Assembly: GCF_004355225.1 (NCBI RefSeq)
Contig: NZ_CP037933.1
Location: 744,001 to 808,000, forward strand
DNA length: 64,000 nucleotides
Direction: 5' to 3'
Source: Flavobacterium nackdongense
GTDB lineage: Bacteria; Bacteroidota; Bacteroidia; Flavobacteriales; Flavobacteriaceae
Numbering within the stretch: position 1 is the stretch's first letter; each line of letters starts with the position of its first letter. Of this stretch, positions 56,785-64,000 are shown piece by piece. A program made the translations under genes and the position numbers. Below the pieces are notes generated by a model. That model searched no databases and was not told where the DNA came from. It was given only the letters and a program-made list of their open reading frames with translations.

Positions 56785-59691
56785 ATGAAAAAACAAAGAT
56801 TACAGATTAGCTTGCTTATGATTGGTTTTTTTATGTCTATCCCCATTGCTTTTTCGCAAGATGTAGGAGCTACCTTTTGTTGGCAATACCAAGAAATTTA
56901 TGGTGGACATCGTGGTTACATTTACAACAAGTCGATTGTAACAGACAACTTACCCAGCACCACGACCCCTGAATGGATAGGAATGACCCAATGGTGGGAA
57001 AATTTAGCCGAAGAAATTGATTATTCAGGAATTGATTTTATCGCTTTATTGAGCCGAGGAGATCAGCCCAATGCGCCCGATCGAGGAAACGGAAACCCCA
57101 CACATATTGCTAAAATGGTTACTGCAATGACCACCCGGGGAACAACCAATTTCAAATTGGCTATTTTCGATGACTGCCCCAACTCTTGGACCGGAAGTAA
57201 AAATTGGAATGAATCTGGTGGGACTGATTACAACACGACAACCAACAAATTTGATTGTAGTGTAACGGCCAACTACAAATACATTTGGGATTACAATCTT
57301 AGACCTGCGATTGCAGCAATTCCTGATAACAAACGTTATAAAATAGATGGAAGAATGGCCATCTTTTTTTGGTCAGTAAAACCTACTTGGATGAGCAATA
57401 CACAAGGGAATCTTTCCAAAATCCTGAATCACATTCGAACCAAATGTCAGACCGAATTTGGATTTGTACCCTATATTATCATTGATAAAGATTGGCTCGA
57501 TAATGATAGCACTTTATCAACTGCTACTGTTGATCAGGTTCATGGATGGTTTTCGGCTGCGGGAAATACCTCGTACACGCTGGAAACTTGGAATGGAAAA
57601 AAAGCAGGGGCTCTCTGCCCTGGCTTTGGTAAACCGACCGAAACAACTGCTTTCTTAGACCCGAGCATGGGCACTACAGATAATGGAAAGCGATTAAAAA
57701 CTGGCCTAACTGCGACTGTGGATTCCGGAGCCAGAACTACCTTGGTAGAGGGCTTTACTGATTCAGCCGAGGGAGCCGCTTTATGGCGTAGCAATGACAG
57801 TGACTATTACGATTATCCAAATCAAAGACTCAACATTTTGAGAAGATACACTAGCGACCCCTATCCCACTAACCTCAAAGTGGAAGCCGAAGCTTGTGAC
57901 TTTAATTCAGATGTCACTGCCACCAATACTGGAGGTAAATTTTTGAAAGCAGGAAATCTGGATGTTGAAGAATGTTCAGACCAATATAGCGGATGGAATG
58001 TAACCGATACCCAAGCCAATGAATGGATGGAATGGAGAGAATTACCACTATTGAAAGAAACCAAATTCAAACTCCGATACAAATCAACAGCAGCTGCATC
58101 TATTAAATTTTCGGTAGATGGCACAGCACTTTCCACCATATCCTTAGCTTCAACCGCTGGGGCTTGGACCACAATCGATGCCGGAAATTACTCCACGGCA
58201 AACAACAGTTTGCACACCGTGAGGCTAACTATTGTTTCTGGTTCACCTGACATCAATTATTTTTCTAGAGTTAACGCAATCGTTGTAGTGACTAGTGTGG
58301 CCGTTACTCCAGCAACTGCCACCATTACCGATGGGGCTACCCAACAACTTACGGCTACTGTAGCACCGAGCAATGCAAGCAATAAAACGGTAACTTGGAC
58401 TTCTAGTAATACCGCTGTGGCTACGGTCAATGCCTCGGGATTGGTAACTGCAGTAAATCCTGGAACTGCTACCATTACAGCAACTACTCAGGATGGCGCC
58501 AAAACAGATACTTCAGTGATTACCGTTACGGGCGTGTCGAATGTAATGCAAAATCTCCAAGCAGAAAGCGCTACTTATGTCGGAGCTGTACTCGCCACCA
58601 ACCAAACCGGATACAAAGGAACTGGTTTCGTAGATTTTGTAAATGATACTGGTGATTATATTCAATGGTCGGTCAATGTTCCTACTGCTGGAACTTATGA
58701 ATTGAGCTTTAGATATGCGTTACCAAACGGTGGACGTCCGCTCGAATTAAAAGTAAATGGCACAGCGAAAATCGCCTCTTTCGACTTCCCAGCTACTGGA
58801 TTATGGAATACTTGGTCCACCGTATCGACCAGCCAAACCTTGAACGCCGGAAATAATACCATCAGACTTACTACTATTGGCAGCAATGGCGGCAATATCG
58901 ATTTACTTTCTGTAGCGCCTTATGTAGACACTTGCGATGCGTTGAGTACTTGGGATTCGGCTGCAGCCAATGCCCTGACCTATACCTCAACGAATAAAAA
59001 ACAAGGAACAGGAGCTGTTCAAATGGTAGGCAGTGGCACGGAAGAATTCAAAAAAGTATTTTCTCCTGCCTTCAATTCCGGCACTACTGTGGCCAACGGG
59101 CTGTTGAACTTTTGGTACTACATCTCTGATGTGAGCAAAACGGGCACTGTAATTGTCGAGCTAGGAAGCGGAGGTGCAGCAGATGTCAATGAATTAAGTT
59201 GGTCCTTAAGCGGCTTAGTCAATGGATGGAATGAAATTAGCTTGCCTTTGAGCAGCGCAAATCAAACAGGTACCGCCAATTTGAATGCGATCAATTGGTT
59301 CCGTCTTTTCAGTTCAAAAACGGCGAGTATCACTACCCGAATCGATGCGATTCAACTACTGAATTCCGCCACAGTAGCTTCTTCTCAGCGAAAAGCGAAT
59401 ACCTTAGGAACAGTGGAGAATAGCCTTACTAATGCTGCTACAAAATCCATTACCGTTTATCCAAATCCATACAAAGACGGCACATTGTCACTAGATATTC
59501 TTGGTTTTGAAGCATCGAAAGCAGTCCAACTTAAAATCACTAATTTGTTAGGGCAAGTGATTCATCAAGAAATCTTAACGGATACGGCGCACAAAGAATT
59601 GAATTTATCCGGACGTTTGAACGAAGCCGTTTACTTTATTTCACTTGAAGATGGTGACAATAAAATAGTCAAAAAACTAATGGTAAAATAA
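56785..59691 (+). CDS. DUF5010-like protein 2 with Big_2, CBM, extra beta domain and T9SS tail
   Basis: The 968-residue protein is a paralogue of 52311-54770 (shared QDVGATFCWQ, AIFDDCPNSW, AIFFWSVKPTWMSN). After the signal peptide (cleavage near AFS) come the barrel domain (about 28-370), a small beta domain (375-505), Big_2 (about 510-590), CBM6/35-like (about 595-715), an extra beta-sandwich (about 720-860; also in the gene at 59782) and a T9SS tail. The last ~300 bases are almost identical to the end of the gene at 59782. It is the larger of the two paralogues and probably acts on the same glycan. Confidence 0.78.
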   Translation: MKKQRLQISLLMIGFFMSIPIAFSQDVGATFCWQYQEIYGGHRGYIYNKSIVTDNLPSTTTPEWIGMTQWWENLAEEIDYSGIDFIALLSRGDQPNAPDRGNGNPTHIAKMVTAMTTRGTTNFKLAIFDDCPNSWTGSKNWNESGGTDYNTTTNKFDCSVTANYKYIWDYNLRPAIAAIPDNKRYKIDGRMAIFFWSVKPTWMSNTQGNLSKILNHIRTKCQTEFGFVPYIIIDKDWLDNDSTLSTATVDQVHGWFSAAGNTSYTLETWNGKKAGALCPGFGKPTETTAFLDPSMGTTDNGKRLKTGLTATVDSGARTTLVEGFTDSAEGAALWRSNDSDYYDYPNQRLNILRRYTSDPYPTNLKVEAEACDFNSDVTATNTGGKFLKAGNLDVEECSDQYSGWNVTDTQANEWMEWRELPLLKETKFKLRYKSTAAASIKFSVDGTALSTISLASTAGAWTTIDAGNYSTANNSLHTVRLTIVSGSPDINYFSRVNAIVVVTSVAVTPATATITDGATQQLTATVAPSNASNKTVTWTSSNTAVATVNASGLVTAVNPGTATITATTQDGAKTDTSVITVTGVSNVMQNLQAESATYVGAVLATNQTGYKGTGFVDFVNDTGDYIQWSVNVPTAGTYELSFRYALPNGGRPLELKVNGTAKIASFDFPATGLWNTWSTVSTSQTLNAGNNTIRLTTIGSNGGNIDLLSVAPYVDTCDALSTWDSAAANALTYTSTNKKQGTGAVQMVGSGTEEFKKVFSPAFNSGTTVANGLLNFWYYISDVSKTGTVIVELGSGGAADVNELSWSLSGLVNGWNEISLPLSSANQTGTANLNAINWFRLFSSKTASITTRIDAIQLLNSATVASSQRKANTLGTVENSLTNAATKSITVYPNPYKDGTLSLDILGFEASKAVQLKITNLLGQVIHQEILTDTAHKELNLSGRLNEAVYFISLEDGDNKIVKKLMVK

Positions 59692-59701
59692 GTATTCATT
59701 A

Positions 59702-59755
59702 AAAACCCGTAAATTAGGAATTCTAAAGTAGCGTTCCGATTTATGGGTTTCTTTT
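59702..59755 (+). terminator. Possible terminator after the second DUF5010 gene
   Basis: The arms aaacccgtaaat and atttatgggttt enclose a 24-base loop, followed by a T-rich stretch. It overlaps an upstream ATG (59743) of the next frame, another reason to prefer the later start at 59782. Confidence 0.65.
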
Positions 59756-59781
59756 TTCTATTAATTCTTAAATTAAAAAAA

Positions 59782-62700
59782 ATGAAAAAAATTTATGCTT
59801 CTACATTGCTTTTGCTTTGTTTCTTAACCTCAAGCTGGAGCCAAAATATTGTTTATCCTTGGCGTGCCACAACGGCCATTGTAAAAACCGGGCAAACTTT
59901 TGAAGTTTGGTTTAATGCCGCCAGCGGACAAACCGTGAATTCAATTGAACTCAAAAGTCCCTATATTACCCTAAACACATCGATAAATACGGTAACTGGC
60001 AATTGGACGTACGATGCATTGTCTGGCAACAAATACAACCAAAAAATTACGGTAACCGTTCCGACAACAGCCCCAGCCGACCGCTATGATTTAGTACTCC
60101 TTACTTCGTCTGGCAATATCACTTCCTTTGGCGGTGTCAAAGTGCTCAAAGAATTCAAATCCGATTATTATATTATGCATTGGTCCGATGGGCATTTGTA
60201 CCAAAACGGTTATGACACCAACCTTTTAATGAAAAGAAAGGATAAAATGATTGATATTGCTAATATTATCGACGCTGAAATCATCATTGAAACGGGTGAC
60301 AATATGTATAATGTTCGAAATAATCCTTCCCGTGAAGTTGATTATTTTATTGGCAATACAACGCAAGGCACAAAAGGAATGGCCAAAGCAACGGCTGCCA
60401 CTTTTATGACACCAGGCGACCACGAAGGATTAAACGGCAACGACTATGCGCAAGGAACCGTTCAGGAAAACTCAGACTTCTTTAATGATTATTATGGCTT
60501 GCAATTTCATTATTTCAAATATGGAAATGCACGCTTTATGAATTTAAATAATGCTTGGGGATTATCAGCAACCAATAATGGCGTTCACCAATATGAAGTA
60601 GATGAGTCGAAAGCTTGGCTAGATGGCGCAGGTAGTGGTGGAAATTTTTTAGTTACTTCGGGTCATTGTTACGATAGAATACATAAGTTCATAAATGATT
60701 ATAAACCGCTTGATTTGGTTTTAGCGGGAGACAAGCATCATTCTGGACCGGAAAATCCGTGGGCAATAGCAACAGGAAGCCCGAACATCGCCTACATTGT
60801 GAACTCTATACGGGATCATTTTCAATTTAATATCTTCAAAGTAAACAACTCCGCTGGAACATTTACAAAACCTGCAGGTCCTACAGCGATGATTAATGTC
60901 CTCAATAGTGGTGACGAAGATGTACCATCGACTTGGGTAACCAACTTAAATTTATCCTTTTCCAGTTCAAATACGGGTACAGTTACTTCCAATACTGCCA
61001 CAATTGATAATAAATTCGATTTCCCAATAACAGGAGCAAAAGTGCGGTTTGTTGTACCCAAAGGCAATGAGTATACTGTTACCAATGGAACAATTACGCA
61101 GGAATTTGATGGAACTACCTACCACATCGTTGATGTTGCAACCGATCTTAGTGCCAATGCTACTAAAGCGATTAGCATTTCTAAAATTACTACCATTCCT
61201 GTTACAAGCGTAAGCCTGACACCGGCGACTGCAACAATTATCGACGGAAATACCCAACAACTTTCGGCTACTATTGCACCCACAAATGCTAGCAATAAAA
61301 CAGTAAGCTGGTCTTCCTCCAATACTGCTGTGGCCACTGTTACAACTTCAGGTTTGGTTACTGCTATAGCGGCTGGAACGGCGACGATAACAGTTACGAC
61401 CCAAGATGGAAGCAAAACGGATACTTCGGTAATTACAGTAACTGTTCCTGTAACTAGTGTGAGTGTTTCTCCAGCAACTGCAACAATTATCGACGGAAAT
61501 ACCCAACAACTTACCGCTACTATTGCACCCACAAATGCCAGCAATAAAACAGTGAGCTGGTCTTCATCGAATACGGCTGTGGCTACGGTAAATGCATCTG
61601 GATTGGTCACTGCGGTTGCGGCTGGAACGGCGACGATAACAGTTACGACCCAAGATGGAAGCAAACCGGATACATCGGTAATTACAGTAACTGTTCCTGT
61701 AACTAGTGTGAGTGTTTCTCCAGCAACTGCAACAATTATCGACGGAAATACCCAACAACTTACCGCTACTATTGCACCCACAAATGCAAGCAATAAAACA
61801 GTGAGCTGGTCTTCATCGAATACGGCTGTGGCTACGGTAAATGCATCTGGATTGGTCACTGCTATAGCGGCTGGAACGGCGACGATAACAGTTACAACCC
61901 AGGATGGAAGCAAAACGGATACTTCGGTAATTACAGTAACTGCAGTAATTGCCGGACCTCAAGTGCTTCAGGCTGAAAACGCTGCTTATAGTGGAGCCGT
62001 TGTTGCTACCAATCAAACAGGATACAATGGCAGTGGCTTCATTGATTTTACCAACAATACAGGAGACTATCTACAATGGACAGTCAACGTCCCCACCGCA
62101 GGATCCTACGATTTAAGTATTAGATACTCCTTATTAACTGCTGGCCGCCCTCTTGAACTCAAAGTAAATGGAACTGTAAAAGTGGCTTCATTAGATTTTC
62201 CTGCCACAGGATCTTGGTCTACTTGGTCCGTGCTCACTAGCACGCAAACCTTGATTGCAGGAAGCAATACCATCAGGTTAACCACTATTGGCAGCAATGG
62301 CGGAAATATTGATGAATTGACTGTGGCTCCCGTCGCCAAATATTTAGATACTTGCGACGCAATAACCAACTGGGGGTCAGCAAGCTCTAACGCTATTTCG
62401 TATTTTACTACCGACAAAAAACAAGGCTCGGGTTGCATTCAAATGATAGGCAGCACGACAGAGGAATTCAAAAAAGTATTCTCTACTCCTTTCAATTCAG
62501 GAACTACCATCGCCAATGGCGCCTTGTCTTTCTGGTATTATGTGTCAGATGTTTCCAAAATCGGAACCGTTAGAGTCGAATTAGGCAGCGGTGGCGCCGC
62601 AGATGTCAATGAATTAAGCTGGGCTTTGAGTGGATTAGCTAATGGGTGGAATCAAATCATTCTTAATACGGCCGACGCCAGTATTGCGGGAACTCCAAAT

Positions 62701-63111
62701 ATGAGCGCCCTGAATTGGTTCCGCATTTATGACACTAAAACAGCGAGCATCACCACACGAATCGACGCAATTCAAGTTATGGATGCCAGCATACCTCCTA
62801 GTACGCAACGAAAAGCAAATACCTTAGGAACAGTAGCGAATGAGCGTACTAATGCTGCTACAAAATCCATTACCGTTTATCCAAATCCATACAAAGACGG
62901 CACATTGTCACTAGATATTCTTGGTTTTGAAGCATCGAAAGCAGTCCAACTTAAAATCACCAATTTGTTAGGGCAAGTGATTCATCAAGAAATCTTAACC
63001 GATACGGCGCACAAAGAATTGAATTTATCCGGACGTTTGAACGAAGCCGTTTACTTTATTTCACTAGAAGATGGTGATAACAAAATAGTCAAAAAACTAA
63101 TGGTAAAATAA
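59782..63111 (+). CDS. Secreted metallophosphoesterase 2 with three Big_2 domains, CBM and T9SS tail
   Basis: The 1109-residue protein (start at 59782, signal peptide ending near WSQ) is a paralogue of the gene at 50876 in its first ~460 residues. The metal sites are partly changed: DGH in place of DIH, GDN kept, GDHE in place of GNHD, GHCYD and GDKHH. Three nearly identical Big_2 domains (83 residues each), a CBM6/35-like module, an extra beta domain and a T9SS tail follow. The Asn to Asp change in the GNHD motif may alter or weaken catalysis. The last ~300 bases match those of the gene at 56785. Confidence 0.82.
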   Translation: MKKIYASTLLLLCFLTSSWSQNIVYPWRATTAIVKTGQTFEVWFNAASGQTVNSIELKSPYITLNTSINTVTGNWTYDALSGNKYNQKITVTVPTTAPADRYDLVLLTSSGNITSFGGVKVLKEFKSDYYIMHWSDGHLYQNGYDTNLLMKRKDKMIDIANIIDAEIIIETGDNMYNVRNNPSREVDYFIGNTTQGTKGMAKATAATFMTPGDHEGLNGNDYAQGTVQENSDFFNDYYGLQFHYFKYGNARFMNLNNAWGLSATNNGVHQYEVDESKAWLDGAGSGGNFLVTSGHCYDRIHKFINDYKPLDLVLAGDKHHSGPENPWAIATGSPNIAYIVNSIRDHFQFNIFKVNNSAGTFTKPAGPTAMINVLNSGDEDVPSTWVTNLNLSFSSSNTGTVTSNTATIDNKFDFPITGAKVRFVVPKGNEYTVTNGTITQEFDGTTYHIVDVATDLSANATKAISISKITTIPVTSVSLTPATATIIDGNTQQLSATIAPTNASNKTVSWSSSNTAVATVTTSGLVTAIAAGTATITVTTQDGSKTDTSVITVTVPVTSVSVSPATATIIDGNTQQLTATIAPTNASNKTVSWSSSNTAVATVNASGLVTAVAAGTATITVTTQDGSKPDTSVITVTVPVTSVSVSPATATIIDGNTQQLTATIAPTNASNKTVSWSSSNTAVATVNASGLVTAIAAGTATITVTTQDGSKTDTSVITVTAVIAGPQVLQAENAAYSGAVVATNQTGYNGSGFIDFTNNTGDYLQWTVNVPTAGSYDLSIRYSLLTAGRPLELKVNGTVKVASLDFPATGSWSTWSVLTSTQTLIAGSNTIRLTTIGSNGGNIDELTVAPVAKYLDTCDAITNWGSASSNAISYFTTDKKQGSGCIQMIGSTTEEFKKVFSTPFNSGTTIANGALSFWYYVSDVSKIGTVRVELGSGGAADVNELSWALSGLANGWNQIILNTADASIAGTPNMSALNWFRIYDTKTASITTRIDAIQVMDASIPPSTQRKANTLGTVANERTNAATKSITVYPNPYKDGTLSLDILGFEASKAVQLKITNLLGQVIHQEILTDTAHKELNLSGRLNEAVYFISLEDGDNKIVKKLMVK
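61195..61944. repeat. Three tandem Big_2 coding repeats (249-bp period)
   Basis: Three copies of an 83-codon Big_2 Ig-domain sequence lie in tandem in the phosphoesterase 2 gene (about 61195, 61444 and 61693), each starting near gttcctgtaacta(g/c) and highly similar at the base level, especially copies 2 and 3. This suggests recent internal duplication. Confidence 0.9.
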
Positions 63112-63127
63112 GTATTCATTAAAAACC
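62816..63127. repeat. T9SS-tail segment duplicated from 59396-59707
   Basis: About 312 bases covering the sorting-tail codons, stop and first 16 bases of the trailer match 59396-59707 (offset 3420) with about a dozen differences; the last ~87 residues of the two proteins are identical. It probably arose by gene conversion or recent duplication. Confidence 0.9.
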
Positions 63128-63152
63128 AAAATTAAATCTAGAATCATTTAAG

Positions 63153-63186
63153 CCAGTCGCGTAGCAAGTTTACCGGCTGGTTTTTT
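63153..63186 (+). terminator. Intrinsic terminator after phosphoesterase 2
   Basis: The arms ccagtcg and cggctgg (one G-T wobble) with a loop of about 15 bases are followed by a T run. The remaining DNA up to 63403 is AT-rich and holds no gene. Confidence 0.75.
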
Positions 63187-63403
63187 CATTTTCCCTTGTA
63201 TTTCATCGATTTTATTCCAATTCGAGAAAATAAGCAGCTTTTTTTATTTTTTTCTTATAAAACCCCCTTTCAATTAATGGAATATTAATCCATAATTAAT
63301 CGTTGCTAGGTACTTTTATAGTGAAAAATTAAATAACTGAGCCGAATTAGTGGATTGGACGCAAAACTTAACAGGGTTTTGTTGTCCTATAGTAAAAAAA
63401 TCA

Positions 63404-64000
63404 ATGAACAGACCAAAACCAAACAATAGCAGTAACAATAGTAAATCGCTACGATTTTTTAAAGCCTTTTGCGTCCTCTCTATTTTGGTATTATCCCCTT
63501 CAAGTCTTATAGCTCAGGTTGGAGCTTCCCTACCCTTTACCATTTATGAAGCGGAAAACGGAGCCTTGGCAGACGGAGCGAGCATTCTTTCGCAAATGGG
63601 CATACCTTCTGCTCCCACTGTTGAATTTGAATCTTCAGGTCGAAAATGTGTGCAGTTAAACGCTAATAATGAATCCGTTTCTTGGACCACTACTGCTACT
63701 GCTAACGCCATTGTTGTTCGGCTTTGTATTCCCGATGCCCCAAATGGCGGTGGAATCGATGCGACATTAAACCTGTATGTTGATGGCATTTTTCGCCAAA
63801 CTATAAATACCACTTCAAAATACAGTTGGATTTACGGCAATACCGGTGGCGGAATGGAAGATAATGATCCCGCTTCTGGCACTCCAAAACGATTTTATGA
63901 ATCCAGCAGGGCTTTTATAAGTGGCGCAGCCGTAGCGGCAGGAAGCGTTATCACACTCAAAAAAGACAGTGACAACAGCGCCAACTATTACAAAATAGAT
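63404..64000 (+). CDS. Secreted glycan-active protein, 5' part only
   Basis: An open frame of 199 codons starts at ATG 63404 and runs off the window, so the stop is unseen. It has a polar N-terminus (MNRPKPNNSSNNSKS) then a hydrophobic signal segment (about 18-36) with likely cleavage at SLIA, before QVGAS. The mature start (YEAENGAL, IPDAPNGGGIDATLNLYVDG) resembles the carbohydrate-binding module found in mycodextranase/alpha-1,3-glucanase-type (GH87-like) enzymes. It would fit the alpha-glycan theme of this region. The enzyme family cannot be confirmed without the rest. Confidence 0.75.
   Translation, partial: MNRPKPNNSSNNSKSLRFFKAFCVLSILVLSPSSLIAQVGASLPFTIYEAENGALADGASILSQMGIPSAPTVEFESSGRKCVQLNANNESVSWTTTATANAIVVRLCIPDAPNGGGIDATLNLYVDGIFRQTINTTSKYSWIYGNTGGGMEDNDPASGTPKRFYESSRAFISGAAVAAGSVITLKKDSDNSANYYKID

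Noticed and set aside
61119..61913. 264-codon minus-strand frame
   Set aside because: It is the reverse shadow of the three Big_2 coding repeats, with low-complexity Val/Ala/Thr composition and no start or context.
1..64000. tRNA or rRNA genes
   Set aside because: No T-arm/anticodon-arm patterns or conserved rRNA segments were recognised on either strand.

Overview
The window comes from a low-GC member of the Bacteroidetes, most likely a Flavobacterium-type organism. The evidence is several secreted proteins ending in type A sorting tails of the type IX secretion system (T9SS), promoters of the TTG / TAnnTTTG kind, an HU-HIG-type DNA-binding protein, GH92 and GH71/99-like glycosidases, and a very high load of intergenic palindromic repeats. 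No rRNA or tRNA gene was recognised.

Layout. 0.2-10.6 kb: a peptide/amide-bond gene set made of a transglutaminase-DUF2126 fusion, a circularly permuted ATP-grasp/alpha-E protein, a second transglutaminase and a protein-glutaminase-like deamidase. It is split by 12 copies of a 172-bp tandem repeat. 11-14 kb: a MoxR-like AAA ATPase and its VWA partner, read leftwards. 14.2-15.7 kb: a 711-bp tandem duplication of palindromic repeats with a small GIY-YIG nuclease. 15.8-17.5 kb: an alpha/beta hydrolase and an HU-family gene with a strong terminator, a duplicated gene end and a phased palindrome array.

18.7-28.9 kb: an AT-rich defence island. It holds DUF4007, an AAA ATPase whose 3' end runs into a palindromic repeat, a cargo block (HNH nuclease, methyltransferase-HIT fusion and three small genes), a PLD-helicase, a 76-aa protein, a Rad50/DndD-like ATPase with a CxxC hook, and a 172-aa protein. 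A possible structured RNA follows it. This is the best candidate for a poorly described system: it looks like a phosphorothioation-type or related defence locus that lacks a visible DndC-like sulfur gene and has been remodelled by insertion.

29.7-39.5 kb: N-formylglutamate amidohydrolase, a Fic protein, a DUF6922/AbiEii-like toxin-antitoxin pair (the toxin has an in-frame stop), and the molybdenum-enzyme maturation genes mocA and xdhC. All are embedded in G/T-rich low-complexity repeats. A 3.2-kb array of 16 units separates xdhC from mocA and supplies the end of the XdhC reading frame. A copy of the end of mocA lies on the far side of the Fic/toxin block, so that block is bracketed by a segmental duplication.

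40.2-64 kb: a secreted carbohydrate-use region. It contains two T9SS proteins with beta-sandwich or beta-helix character, GH92 alpha-mannosidase, a GH71/99-like hydrolase, an MFS sugar transporter, and a set of paralogues (two metallophosphoesterases, two DUF5010-like proteins, one beta-propeller-like protein) carrying Big_2 Ig domains, CBM6/35-like modules and T9SS tails. No SusC/SusD pair is in the window. GH92 and GH71/99 together suggest alpha-mannan or another alpha-linked glycan, possibly phosphorylated, but the substrate is inferred.
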